NCBI RefSeq assembly: GCF_018917935.1
Contig: NZ_JAHLPN010000011.1
Span: 1-64,000, forward strand
Direction: 5' to 3'
DNA: 64,000 nt
DNA from: Kineothrix sp. MSJ-39
Lineage (GTDB): Bacteria > Bacillota > Clostridia > Lachnospirales > Lachnospiraceae
Each line of letters opens with the position of its first letter. Within the stretch, counting starts at the first letter, position 1. The notes under the pieces were generated by a model that ran no database searches, had not been told where the DNA came from, and worked only from the letters and a program-made list of their open reading frames with translations. Positions 8,207-18,300 of this stretch are shown here, in pieces. Position numbers and translations under genes: made by a program.

Positions 8207-9163
8207 ATGAAATTTATCTGTAATACATTATACAAACATTTATTAGATCCTTCCCTGGAGGAGCAGGTGCTGTATCTGACAAACGAGCAGTGTGATGCCT
8301 GCGCCGAGGGCATTGATCTTTCGGATGTGGAAGGCATGATCATGCAGCCTTTTTACGTGAACAAAGCATTTCTGGACAGAATGCCCAATCTGAAATGGGT
8401 GCAGATCACAGGGGCAGGCTATGACAGAGTGGATGTGGAGGAAGTGAAAAAACGTGGTCTTGTGTTGACGAATACAAGAGGCGTCATGAGCATTTCCATT
8501 GCGGAGGATATTTTTTCCAAGATGCTGTTCCTTTCCCGTAAAATGCGCACGATCGAAGCCGATAAGAAAGCACACGTGTGGGAAATGTTCGGACAGGATC
8601 AGTGGATGTGCACCTGCTACGCGGATCTGTACGGCAAGACGATCGGTATTATGGGCTTCGGTTCGATCGGCAGTGAGATCGCAAAGCGTGCCAAGGCTTT
8701 TGAAATGAACGTACAGGTCTATGATATTGCAAAGATCGAGCATCCGTATGTGGACAAGTGCTTTGTCGGCGAAGGTGAGCTTTCCGCTTTCTATGCAAGC
8801 TGCGATTACATTGTGCTGAGTCTGCCGCTGAACGAGCATACAAGACATATGATCAGCACAGAGGCGTTTGACAGCATGAAAGAGTCTGCGATCTTTTTGA
8901 ACGTGGCACGCGGACCGATCGTGGATACGGAAGCACTGATCGAGGCACTGAAGCAGAAGAAAATACAGGCAGCAGCCCTCGATGTGTTTGAGACGGAGCC
9001 GCTTCCGGCGGAAAGCCCGTTATGGGACATCGATAACCTGTATATGTCACCGCATAAAGCCGGTATGGGAGACAGCTGGACATACTTTATTGGACAGCTT
9101 ATCATGCGGAATATCGAGAACTACAACAGCGGAAAAGAGCTTGAAAACATTATCCGGCTGTAA
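8207..9163 (+). CDS. D-2-hydroxyacid dehydrogenase
   Basis: A 318-residue NAD(P)-dependent reductase of the D-isomer-specific family. It would interconvert a 2-oxo acid and the D-2-hydroxy acid. Seen are the Rossmann motif GIMGFGSIGSEIAKRA, the catalytic arginine in NVARGPIVDTEAL, the glutamate in DVFETEPLP and the histidine in MSPHKAGMG. The start lies one base past the aminotransferase stop, so the two are coupled: the transaminase would make a 2-oxo acid (or glyoxylate) that this enzyme reduces, recycling NAD in a fermenting cell. It is the last gene of the operon. Confidence 0.88.
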   Translation: MKFICNTLYKHLLDPSLEEQVLYLTNEQCDACAEGIDLSDVEGMIMQPFYVNKAFLDRMPNLKWVQITGAGYDRVDVEEVKKRGLVLTNTRGVMSISIAEDIFSKMLFLSRKMRTIEADKKAHVWEMFGQDQWMCTCYADLYGKTIGIMGFGSIGSEIAKRAKAFEMNVQVYDIAKIEHPYVDKCFVGEGELSAFYASCDYIVLSLPLNEHTRHMISTEAFDSMKESAIFLNVARGPIVDTEALIEALKQKKIQAAALDVFETEPLPAESPLWDIDNLYMSPHKAGMGDSWTYFIGQLIMRNIENYNSGKELENIIRL

Positions 9164-9207
9164 AAAATAAAGAAAAGAACCTTCCTTATAAAAACAGAAA
9201 ATTCCTC

Positions 9208-9236
9208 TTGAAAAATGAGTGGGATTTTACTAGAAT
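9208..9236 (+). promoter_or_regulatory. Sigma-A promoter of MATE gene 1
   Basis: The boxes TTGAAA (9208-9213) and TAGAAT (9231-9236) are 17 nt apart, with the predicted start of transcription near 9243. This separates the pump from the catabolic operon and rules out an apparent ATG at 9208 as the protein start. Confidence 0.65.
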
Positions 9237-9267
9237 AGACACGCGAAAGAAAAAGGAAGGTGATAAA

Positions 9268-10623
9268 ATGTCAACATCTATGGTAAAGGGAAGCCCGCTG
9301 AAGCTTATGCTCCGTTTTGCATTGCCGCTTCTGATCGGGAATCTGTTACAGCAGACCTATAATATCATTGATGCTGCGATCGTAGGACAGATCCTGGGAG
9401 CTTCCGCACTTGCCAGTGTAGGTGCCAGCAGCAGTGTACAGTTTCTGGTACTGGGCTTCTGTATGGGAAGCTGTGCGGGATTTGGTGTTCCGATCGCAAA
9501 ATATTTTGGCGCAGGCGATCAGAAAAAGATGCGTGATTGTGTGTTTAACGGTGCTGTATTAACAGCAGCGATCGCAGTCATACTGACAACCGCCTGTGCA
9601 CTTTTATGCCATTTTATATTACATATTCTGTCAGTACCGTCTGATATTTATACAGGTGCTTACGAGTACCTGATCGTGATCTTTCTGGGCATTCCGTTCA
9701 CGCTGATGTATAACTATCTCTCCAGCGTGCTCCGTTCCGTGGGAGACAGCAGGACACCGTTTCTGTTTCTGGCGTTTTCCGCCTGCCTGAACATCGTTCT
9801 GGATCTGTTCTGCATTGCTGTCCTGCACTGGGGCTGTATGGGCGCTGCCATAGCGACGATTACGGCGCAGGCGATCAGCGGAATATTGTGCCTTGTATTT
9901 ATTAAAAAGAAAATGCCGCTGCTGCATCTGGAACAGGAAAACCGCAAATGCCGCGGCGATGTGGAGAAGGAACTGCTCCTGATGGGGCTTCCGACCGGAC
10001 TGCAGTTTTCCATCACGGCGATCGGCAGTATGGTCATGCAGTCTGCCAACAACGGGCTGGGCAGTACGTGCGTTTCCGGTTTTACGGCAGGGATGCGGAT
10101 CAAGCAGTTTACGATGTGTCCGTTTGATGCCTTCGGAACAGCAACCTCTGTTTTCTGCAGCCAGAATCTGGGGGCGGGGAAAGCAGACCGTATCAAAAAG
10201 GGATTGGCGGAAGGTATGCTGGTGGCAGTTGCCTATGGCTTACTGGCAGGACTGGTACTGATCTTCCTCGGCAGACCGTTGTCGCTGATCTTCGTTAAGA
10301 AGGATGCGGTGGCAGTACTTGACGCATCCGCAAAATATCTGCGCTGTATGGGATATTTCTACTGGAGTCTTGGAATTTTAAATGTGGCGAGAATGGTCAC
10401 ACAAGGACTGGGATATTCCGGAAGAACGGTATTTTCCGGTGTGACGGAAATGCTGGCAAGAACAATAGTCAGTCTGGGATTTGTAGGTACATTTGGTTAT
10501 ACCGCTATTTGTTTCGCGGATCAGACTGCCTGGCTTTCTGCCTGCTTTTATATTGTGCCTACCTGCATACATTGTGTCAGAAAATCTGAAAAAATGTTGC
10601 AGGCAGGTAACAATGCTGCATAG
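9268..10623 (+). CDS. MATE family efflux transporter 1
   Basis: A 451-residue integral membrane protein of the MATE (NorM/DinF-like) family, which exports cationic drugs or metabolites against Na+ or H+. About 12 hydrophobic helices are visible. The opening MVKGSPLKLMLRFALPLLIGNLLQQTYN (shown here only as its family hallmark region, residues 5-32) and the matching internal repeat GLPTGLQFSITAIGSMVMQS (about residue 240) are typical. The start at 9268 has AAGGAAGGTGATAAA upstream. It is convergent with nadX, with one base between the stops. The substrate is unknown. Confidence 0.88.
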   Translation: MSTSMVKGSPLKLMLRFALPLLIGNLLQQTYNIIDAAIVGQILGASALASVGASSSVQFLVLGFCMGSCAGFGVPIAKYFGAGDQKKMRDCVFNGAVLTAAIAVILTTACALLCHFILHILSVPSDIYTGAYEYLIVIFLGIPFTLMYNYLSSVLRSVGDSRTPFLFLAFSACLNIVLDLFCIAVLHWGCMGAAIATITAQAISGILCLVFIKKKMPLLHLEQENRKCRGDVEKELLLMGLPTGLQFSITAIGSMVMQSANNGLGSTCVSGFTAGMRIKQFTMCPFDAFGTATSVFCSQNLGAGKADRIKKGLAEGMLVAVAYGLLAGLVLIFLGRPLSLIFVKKDAVAVLDASAKYLRCMGYFYWSLGILNVARMVTQGLGYSGRTVFSGVTEMLARTIVSLGFVGTFGYTAICFADQTAWLSACFYIVPTCIHCVRKSEKMLQAGNNAA

Positions 10624-10624
10624 C

Positions 10625-11380
10625 TCAGACGAAGCGCAGCGCGCCTTCTGCGGCAAGGACACGGTCTAAGCTGCCACAGGCGGAGTGTGGGGTGTAAGCA
10701 CCGGTCACAGCCCCGTTGGCATAGCTGGAAATATCAAGCGTGATATCCATGCCATCGCCTTTTAAGGTGATCAGATGCGCGTTGGTGGAAACAGCCGGAT
10801 CCGATATGATCGTAGAGTGTGTCTTGTCAAAACCGATACCGGCAAGTGCGATACAGGCATGGACATTGACGTTGCGCGGATACAGACTGCACACAGCTCT
10901 GGTCGGGCCGTCATAGACAAGTGTTCTCTCCGTATCTGTTCTGCCAAGGCTCTTTGGGCTCTTTGTCGTGGTGATGTGGACTTCGTTCCAGATCTTATGA
11001 CCGTCAAAGATACCGTCAATGCCTAAAATGGCACCATGTGGAATATATACTTTATGTCCGTACTCTTTGCAGAGAGTACGGATTTTTTCTTCTGTTTCTT
11101 TTTCGCTGAAGGTTGTCACGGAAAACAGCATCAGGTCACAGTGCTTTAAGATCAGCTCCAGATTTGCCTTTAAGACGTTTGCCGTTGCACATTCGATGAC
11201 AAGGTCTGTCTGTGCAAGCAGCGATTCATCTGCCTGGGAAAGGACAGGGCAGGAGAGATCCAGATCGTTGACAAAGCCCGGATCCTGTACGAAGGTAATT
11301 TCACCTTCTTTTGATTCGATCAGATGCTTTGCAAGTGCTTTTCCGATTTTGCCACAGCCTAAAAATCCTACTTTTTTCAT
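10625..11380 (-). CDS. nadX: L-aspartate dehydrogenase-like protein
   Basis: A 251-residue NAD(P)-dependent oxidoreductase of the NadX family, expected to turn aspartate into iminoaspartate/oxaloacetate plus ammonia. The Rossmann start KVGFLGCGKIGKALAKHLIE is followed by IECATANVLKANLELILKH. The C-terminal part has TTTKSPKSLGR, YPRNVNVHACIALAGIGFD and the DP-containing strand of the DUF108 domain. It is the second gene of a minus-strand pair with an aminotransferase, 67 nt downstream of it, suggesting amino acid catabolism rather than NAD synthesis (no nadA or nadC nearby). GAGGAC precedes the start. Confidence 0.8.
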   Translation of the reverse strand: MKKVGFLGCGKIGKALAKHLIESKEGEITFVQDPGFVNDLDLSCPVLSQADESLLAQTDLVIECATANVLKANLELILKHCDLMLFSVTTFSEKETEEKIRTLCKEYGHKVYIPHGAILGIDGIFDGHKIWNEVHITTTKSPKSLGRTDTERTLVYDGPTRAVCSLYPRNVNVHACIALAGIGFDKTHSTIISDPAVSTNAHLITLKGDGMDITLDISSYANGAVTGAYTPHSACGSLDRVLAAEGALRFV

Positions 11381-11398
11381 TTATGATTGTCCTCGTCA

Positions 11399-11413
11399 GT
11401 ATCCATTGGATAC
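11399..11413. promoter_or_regulatory. Perfect palindrome between the minus-strand genes
   Basis: GTATCCATTGGATAC is a perfect 15-nt inverted repeat (7-nt arms, one-base centre) in the 67-nt gap between the aminotransferase and nadX-like genes. It may be an operator or a chance palindrome; it has no T-tract. Confidence 0.35.
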
Positions 11414-11447
11414 CACTTTCTTATCCTGATTTGTATTGATAGCGTTC

Positions 11448-12659
11448 CTATGCTCTGTAGCGTTCCATGATGGCAAGGATCCGTTTCATGGCATCAACTG
11501 CTGCGTCGTGATCCTGTGAGAAGTTGACACGGAAGCTGTCTGTGCAGTGGGCGCCAAATTCTGTTCCCGGTGTAATCGTGACACCTGCAAGCTCACGGAC
11601 GATCTTAGCAAATTCATCGATGGAAACAGTCAGAGGCGGAAGTTTCGGGAACAGATAGCTGCCTGCATCGGTTGGTCTGACGCTAACCCCTTCGGTCTGT
11701 CTTAACAGCGCTACAAGGTCGTCACGGATCTTCTGATGAGCCAGGATACGGTCTGCCATAAAGCCTTCCGGCTCGGAAAACCACGTTTTGAATACTGCCT
11801 GACAGTAACCGGCGCAGCGCAGGGAAACGATCGCCTGCAGTTTTTCCATTCTGGTAATGACAGTCTCACTGCCGAAGGCAACACCGAGACGGAAACCGCT
11901 TAATGATTCGGTCTTGGAAGGCCCGATGATCGTTACCATTTCGTCCGGCAGTTCATCGAGTGCACATAAATGGGCATAATCTCTGCCATCAAAGATCTGG
12001 CGGGAGTAAAGCTCATCGACGATCAGGGAAACGCCGTATTTCTTTGCCAGTGCGGCGATCTGTTTTACCTCGTCAGAGGAATATACAGCACCGGTCGGGT
12101 TGTTCGGGTTAGAGAAGAGGAACAGTCTGCAGCCCTCTTTGAATACCTGCTCTAAATAGGTCAGATCGATACCGGAACCGTCTTTGCTCTCAAAATAATG
12201 CATCGGAACGGGAACAGGCGTGCATTCAAAAAATTCTGCCAGCTTTCTGTTGGCAAAGTAGTCCGGTTCCACGATGGCAACTCTGTCTCCGCGGGCAGCC
12301 ATAGAGCCGATCGCAAGGAACAATGCCCCTTGTGTACCGGGCGTTAAGATAATGTTTTTGGCAGGTTCGATGGAAGCACCTGTGAATGCGGACAGCTTTT
12401 TGGCCAGCTCCTCACGCATTGTCTTCTTGCCTCTGTATTCGGTATAAGCCTGTTTGCCGCCGACCTGAAAGCCTTCTGTAAAGGCCTCCAGACTGCCCGG
12501 CAGCGGCGGAAATGCATCAACATCTCCGTGTGAGAAATCAACGACTGTGCCCGGCAGTTTTTCACCGATCAGATTGAGTGTACTTTTTTTCTGTAAGCTT
12601 TCCTGTCCCGGAGCATTGTCTACACCGAGGCGGGAGAATTTTTCTGTTAAAAGATCCAT
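11448..12659 (-). CDS. PLP-dependent class I/II aminotransferase
   Basis: A 403-residue fold-type I aminotransferase. LFSNPNNPTGAVY (182-194) is the diagnostic loop, LIVDELYSR contains the PLP-ring aspartate, and Lys249 in GPSKTESLSGFRLG is the likely Schiff-base lysine. The late FRVNFSQ supplies the usual substrate arginine. A good ribosome site (AAGGAAG) lies ahead of its start on the minus strand. It is first in a pair with the aspartate-dehydrogenase-like gene and divergent from a LysR regulator, which probably controls it. Substrate specificity cannot be read; aspartate, alanine or an aromatic amino acid are possible. Confidence 0.85.
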   Translation of the reverse strand: MDLLTEKFSRLGVDNAPGQESLQKKSTLNLIGEKLPGTVVDFSHGDVDAFPPLPGSLEAFTEGFQVGGKQAYTEYRGKKTMREELAKKLSAFTGASIEPAKNIILTPGTQGALFLAIGSMAARGDRVAIVEPDYFANRKLAEFFECTPVPVPMHYFESKDGSGIDLTYLEQVFKEGCRLFLFSNPNNPTGAVYSSDEVKQIAALAKKYGVSLIVDELYSRQIFDGRDYAHLCALDELPDEMVTIIGPSKTESLSGFRLGVAFGSETVITRMEKLQAIVSLRCAGYCQAVFKTWFSEPEGFMADRILAHQKIRDDLVALLRQTEGVSVRPTDAGSYLFPKLPPLTVSIDEFAKIVRELAGVTITPGTEFGAHCTDSFRVNFSQDHDAAVDAMKRILAIMERYRA

Positions 12660-12716
12660 ATTCTTACTTCCTTTCTTCTGGCAATCGGGAGTATCAAATT
12701 GTCATATTTTATGTAC

Positions 12717-12745
12717 TTGATTGTAAGAAAGAATCCGCCTATAAT
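12717..12745 (+). promoter_or_regulatory. Promoter of the LysR gene with flanking inverted repeats
   Basis: TTGATT (12717-12722) and TATAAT (12740-12745) are separated by 17 nt. ATCAA and TTGAT half-sites surround this region (for instance 12694-12698 with 12718-12722), a layout compatible with autoregulation by the LysR protein and control of the divergent aminotransferase. The operator assignment is inference. Confidence 0.6.
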
Positions 12746-12797
12746 CAAATAGATATAAATGATAGGACTTATTACAAAAATTTATAGGGGCAGAAAA

Positions 12798-13751
12798 ATG
12801 CAGGAATATCAATATGTTTATGAAATTTATAAGGCACACAGCTTTTCAAAGGCGGCGAAAAATCTGTATGTTTCCCAGCCTGCGCTGAGTGCGACGATCA
12901 AGAAAATAGAGGAACGGCTTGGCTGCCAGTTGTTTGAACGGACGACCACTTCTTTGGAAATCACAAAGGAGGGAGAAGCCTACATAGAAACAGCAAGAAA
13001 GATCATGGATCTGGAGGAAGAGCTGAAAGTGAAGCTTGACGATCTGTCTGAGCTGAAGACAGGAAGTCTTGTGCTGGCAGGAACTGCCTTTTTTTCTTCT
13101 TATATTATCCCGCCGGTGGTAAAGGAATACCGGAGACGATACGAGCACATCAATCTGGCATTTGAAGAGTCGGACTCCCTTCTTTTATATAAGATGGCGG
13201 ACGACCGTAATCTGGATCTGATCATCGATGCGGGCATCTGTGATACAGAGCATTTTGAAAAGCTTGTGTTATACCGGGAGAATATCATTCTGGCGGTTCC
13301 AAATGAAATGGTTCCCGTTTCCGTCAAAAATCTGGCATTTACAGGCGATGAGATCAAAGCTGGCAGACACTTGTCAGGGCATGACAGAAGCGTGGATATC
13401 GCCGTATTTCAGAAGCTCCCGTTCCTGCTTTTGAAAAAGGAGCATGACCTGCATCAGAGAGCAATGGCGCTTTGCGGGGAACGTGGTTTTGTTCCCATTT
13501 CGGACATGCATTTAAACCAGCTTCTGACTTCTTATAACCTGACGAAGCAGGGCTTTGGCATCTCTCTTGTTTCGGATTCCCTTGTCCGTTACAGTGAGAA
13601 CCGTAATGTTTCTTATTTCAAATGTAAGACAGAAGATCCTGAATTGCTCAAACGTGATGTATTTGTGGCATATCGGAAAAACCGCCATGTGTCAAGAGCG
13701 ATGAAATGCTTTATGGAGCTGGCACAGGAAATTTACAAGGATGCTTTTTAA
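12798..13751 (+). CDS. LysR family transcriptional regulator 1
   Basis: A 317-residue DNA-binding regulator. The N-terminal winged helix (about 1-60) contains SFSKAAKNLYVSQPALSATIKKIEERLG and LFERTTTSLEITKEGE. The C-terminal effector domain (about 90-300) resembles periplasmic binding proteins. The start at 12798 was preferred over an in-frame ATG at 12759, which is only about 14 nt after the predicted -10 box. The gene is divergent from the aminotransferase/nadX pair, its likely target; an amino acid or ureide may be the effector. Confidence 0.88.
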   Translation: MQEYQYVYEIYKAHSFSKAAKNLYVSQPALSATIKKIEERLGCQLFERTTTSLEITKEGEAYIETARKIMDLEEELKVKLDDLSELKTGSLVLAGTAFFSSYIIPPVVKEYRRRYEHINLAFEESDSLLLYKMADDRNLDLIIDAGICDTEHFEKLVLYRENIILAVPNEMVPVSVKNLAFTGDEIKAGRHLSGHDRSVDIAVFQKLPFLLLKKEHDLHQRAMALCGERGFVPISDMHLNQLLTSYNLTKQGFGISLVSDSLVRYSENRNVSYFKCKTEDPELLKRDVFVAYRKNRHVSRAMKCFMELAQEIYKDAF

Positions 13752-13769
13752 GCCGGGAGGAACTGCGAA

Positions 13770-15110
13770 ATGGAGCAGAGCAAAGTGAAAAGAGAAAAAC
13801 AGGCAGTGGATTTCGGAAAAGATCCGATCGCAAAGATATTATTCCGCCTTGCGCCGCCGGTCATGCTGGCACAGCTCATTCAGGCATTGTACAACATTGT
13901 GGACAGTTTTTTTGTGGGACGCAATTCGGAGAGCGGACTGACAGCACTTTCTATCGTATATCCGCTGCAGCTGTTGATGATCGCACTGGCTGTAGGGACA
14001 GGCGTCGGGATCAATACGCTGATGGCACATTTCAGCGGTCTGGGAAGAGAAAGGGAAAGCCAGGAAACGGCGGGACTTGCGATGCCGCTTGCCCTTTTGT
14101 CATGGGTCATATTTGCCCTGCTTTGTTTTGTGGGGATGCCAGCTTATGCCCGAATCTCGACACATTCCGATGCGATCATCCGGGAAGTCATCGTGTACGG
14201 ACGGATCGTCTGTGTATGCAGCATAGGGCTGTTTCTGGAAAGCGGCTGGACAAAGGTCTTGCAGGCGGAAGGCGATATGCGTCTGCCGATGGTGGCACAG
14301 ATCGTGGGTGCGGTTGTTAATATCGTGCTGGATCCGGTGCTGATCTTTGGGCTTGGCTTTGTGCCGAAAATGGGCATTGCGGGTGCAGCGGTTGCGACCG
14401 TGGCAGGACAGATCGCAGCAGCTCTCATCGTTATGCCGAAGGGCTATCGGAAAATGCCTGCGGTTTCTACATGGAAAAATTATATCAAACGTATCTATTA
14501 TCTGGGTTTTCCGAATATATTGATGCAGTCTGCATATACCTTTTATATTTTCGGTCTGAACATGATCTTAAAGGGCTTCTCCGATCAGGCAGTGACGACG
14601 CTGGGACTGTATTACAAGTGGCAGACGATCTTCTTTATCCCGCTTGGTGCGATGCAGACCTGTATCGTTCCTGTCATCAGCTATAACTATGGCGCAGGTG
14701 ACAGGAAAAGATGCCATAAGACTGTCATGGAGGCACTTTTATTTGGCATGGGCTTTATGCTGGTAACAGGTGTGCTCTGCTTTGAAACGATTCCGGGACC
14801 AATGCTGCGTGTTTTTTCAAGAGATGAGGAAGTGATCCGGATCGGTGTTAACGCATTCCATATCATTGGACTATCCTTCCTTCCGCTCGTCAGTTCTCTG
14901 ACATTCCCTGTTTTTTTTCAGGCGATCGGTTCGTTTTTCAAGAGCTCGTTTCTGACGGTGCTTCGTACGGTGTGCTTATTCGTACCGCTGGGCTATGCCT
15001 TTTCCCGTCTGGGGCTTGACTGGTTCTGGCTGACCTTCCCTTGCACGGAGATCATCACAACGACGGTCAGCCTGCTTTTGTACCGGAAATTTTACAGGCA
15101 GGCAAGATAA
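13770..15110 (+). CDS. MATE family efflux transporter 2
   Basis: A second MATE-family pump of 446 residues with about 12 membrane helices. PIAKILFRLAPPVMLAQLIQ and LYNIVDSFFVGRNSESGLTAL are family hallmarks near the N-terminus, and the second half begins near IYYLGFPNILMQSAY. It starts 18 nt after the LysR stop, with GGGAGGAA upstream, so it is probably cotranscribed with that regulator. It is clearly diverged from the pump at 9268 and is not a recent duplicate. The substrate is unknown. Confidence 0.87.
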   Translation: MEQSKVKREKQAVDFGKDPIAKILFRLAPPVMLAQLIQALYNIVDSFFVGRNSESGLTALSIVYPLQLLMIALAVGTGVGINTLMAHFSGLGRERESQETAGLAMPLALLSWVIFALLCFVGMPAYARISTHSDAIIREVIVYGRIVCVCSIGLFLESGWTKVLQAEGDMRLPMVAQIVGAVVNIVLDPVLIFGLGFVPKMGIAGAAVATVAGQIAAALIVMPKGYRKMPAVSTWKNYIKRIYYLGFPNILMQSAYTFYIFGLNMILKGFSDQAVTTLGLYYKWQTIFFIPLGAMQTCIVPVISYNYGAGDRKRCHKTVMEALLFGMGFMLVTGVLCFETIPGPMLRVFSRDEEVIRIGVNAFHIIGLSFLPLVSSLTFPVFFQAIGSFFKSSFLTVLRTVCLFVPLGYAFSRLGLDWFWLTFPCTEIITTTVSLLLYRKFYRQAR

Positions 15111-15318
15111 TGGTATTTTTGGCAAAAGGAAGAACCGGAACAATTATTTTTAAAGGGATACGGATTGGGACTGTAAAATCGGAAAGAAAACACGAAAGAT
15201 ATGTTGAATAATTGTATGTGAAAGGATTTATATGACAAAAAACAGATACAATATTCAAACAATAATATGAAAATAATCAAATATTCAAATAATCTGACAA
15301 CTTGCCGAAAAGTTACTA

Positions 15319-15347
15319 TTTACAAATGAAAAAAATAGAGGTATAGT
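15319..15347 (+). promoter_or_regulatory. Promoter of gltBD
   Basis: TTTACA (15319-15324) and TATAGT (15342-15347) with a 17-nt spacer place the transcription start about 45 nt before gltB. The AT-rich sequence just upstream (15240-15300) holds two copies of ATATTCAAA, a possible regulator site. The 289-nt gap before gltB has no gene. Confidence 0.65.
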
Positions 15348-15399
15348 TTCTCTAACAAAAGAAAACCGACTGGCAGCAGACAGGGAAAGGAGTCAGATC

Positions 15400-18300
15400 A
15401 TGTTTGACGCACAACCATCTGCCAAACGACCACCGTTATATCGGTCATCGTTTGAGCATGACAACTGCGGTATCGGTGCCTGCGTAAATATCAAAGGACA
15501 AAAGAGCAGGGCGACCGTAGAAAACGCACTTAGAATTGTAGAAAATCTTGAACACAGAGCCGGCAAAGACGCCGAGGGTAAGACCGGAGACGGAGTAGGT
15601 ATCCTGACACAGGTATCGCACAAGTTCTTCTCAAAGGTCACAAATACCCTCGGCTTTTCTATTGGTAAGGAGAGAGAATACGGAGTAGGTATGTTCTTCT
15701 TCCCACAGGATGAGCTGCAGCGTAACCAGGCGAAAAAGATGTTTGAGATCATTGTGGAAAAGGAAGGCATGGAGTTTTTAGGCTGGAGAGAAGTACCGAC
15801 TTATCCGTCCGTGCTTGGCCATAAGGCAATCGAATGTATGCCTTATATCATGCAGGCATTTATCAAAAAGCCTGATGATGTGGCAAAGGGACTTGATTTC
15901 GACCGCAAACTTTATATTGTCAGACGTGTCTTTGAGCAGTCTACAGATGTGACTTATGTGGTATCCCTGAGCAGCCGTACGATCGTTTATAAAGGTATGT
16001 TCCTGGTCGGACAGCTTCGTACCTTCTTTAAGGATCTGCAGGATGAGGATTACGAGTCAGCGATCGCGATCGTACATTCCCGTTTCTCCACAAACACAAA
16101 CCCGAGCTGGGAAAGAGCACATCCAAACCGGTTCATCGTGCACAACGGCGAGATCAACACGATCCGCGGTAATGCAGATAAGATGCTTGCCCGTGAAGAA
16201 AATATGGAATCCGAGCATCTGCATGGAGAACTGCACAAGATCCTGCCTGTGATCAATGCATCCGGTTCCGATTCCGCGATGCTTGACAATACACTGGAAT
16301 TCCTTGTCATGAGTGGTATGGATCTGCCACTGGCAGTCATGATCACGATTCCGGAGCCATGGGCAAATAATAAGACAATGTCCCAGAAGAAGAAGGATTT
16401 CTATCATTATTATGCAACGATGATGGAGCCATGGGACGGACCGGCTTCTATCCTGTTTTCAGACGGTGATGTAATGGGTGCGGTACTTGACCGTAACGGT
16501 CTGCGTCCTTCCAGATACTTTATTACGGATGATGATCAGCTGATCCTCTCTTCCGAGGTCGGTGTTCTGCCGATCGATCCGACAAAGATCGTGAAGAAAG
16601 AAAGGCTCCGTCCGGGCAAGATGCTTTTAGTAGATACGGTAAAAGGCCGTGTCATTGATGATGATGAGATCAAGGATGCCTATGCAGGCAAAGAACCATA
16701 TGGTGAATGGCTGGATTCCAACCTGGTAGAGCTGCATTCCTTAAAGATCCCGAATGAGCGTGTTCCGGAATTTACTTATGAAGAAAGACAGCGTATGCAG
16801 AAAGCATTCGGTTACACGTATGATGAGCTGAAGCAGAGCATTCTGCCGATGGCAAAAAATGGCGGTGAAGCGATCGCAGCCATGGGTGTGGATACCCCGC
16901 TTCCGGTACTCAGCAAAGCAAAACATCCGCTGTTCCACTATTTCAAACAGCTGTTCGCACAGGTAACGAACCCTCCAATCGATGCGATCCGTGAGGAGGT
17001 CGTTACTTCTACAACGACTTATATCGGAACAGACGGTAACCTGCTTGAAGAATCACCGAAAAACTGTAATGTGCTGCAGGTCAACAATCCGATCCTGACC
17101 AATACCGATCTGATGAAGATCAAGAGCATGAAGGCGGAAGGCTTCAAGGTAGAAACCGTTCCGATTACCTACTATAAAAATACAAGTCTGGAGAAAGCGA
17201 TCGACAGATTATTCGTGGAAGTGGACAGAGCATTCCGTGATGGTGTCAATATTATCATCCTGTCCGACAGAGGTGTGGATGAAAACCATGTGGCAATCCC
17301 GTCATTGCTTGCAGTATCCGCTCTGCAGCAGCATCTGGTTACCACAAAGAAACGTACAAGTGTTGCGATCATTCTGGAAAGTGCAGAGCCGAGAGAGGTA
17401 CATCACTTTGCAACGCTGTTAGGCTTTGGTGCCTGCGCGATCAACCCGTATCTGGCACAGGAGTCCATCAAGGAGCTGATCGACAACCATATGCTGGATA
17501 AGGACTACTATGCGGCAGTAGATGATTACAACCATGCGGTACTGAGCGGTATCGTCAAGATTGCCTCCAAGATGGGTATCTCCACGATCCAGTCCTACCA
17601 GGGTTCCAAGATCTTTGAAGCGATCGGTATCGATTATGATGTGATCAACAAATACTTTACAGATACAGTCTGCCGCGTCGGCGGTATTACAATGAAGGAT
17701 ATCGAGCAGCAGGTAGATGAGCTGCATTCTCTGGCATTTGATCCGCTGGAGCTTGCAACAGACCTGACACTTGACAGCCCGGGTCATCATAAGATGCGTT
17801 CCGGCGGTGATGAACATCTGTACAATCCAAAGACGATCCATCTGCTGCAGGAAGCAACAAGACGTGGCGATTATGAAATGTTCAAGCAGTATACAGCCTG
17901 CGTGAATGATGAAACAAGCATCAAGACACTGCGTGGACTGATGGATTTCAAGTATCCGAAGAAGGGCATTCCGCTTGAAGAAGTGGAGAGTGTGGATTCT
18001 ATCGTAAAACGATTCAAGACAGGTGCAATGTCCTATGGTTCCATTTCACAGGAAGCACATGAATGTCTGGCGGTAGCCATGAACAACTTAGGCGGTAAAT
18101 CCAATACCGGTGAAGGCGGCGAGGATTTGGAGCGGCTTTCCATCGGACCGGACGGACTGAACAAATGCTCTGCAATCAAGCAGGTAGCGAGTGGTCGTTT
18201 CGGTGTAACAAGTAAATATCTGACCAGTGCAAAGGAAATCCAGATCAAGATGGCACAGGGGGCAAAACCGGGTGAAGGCGGACATCTGCCGGCAGGTAAG

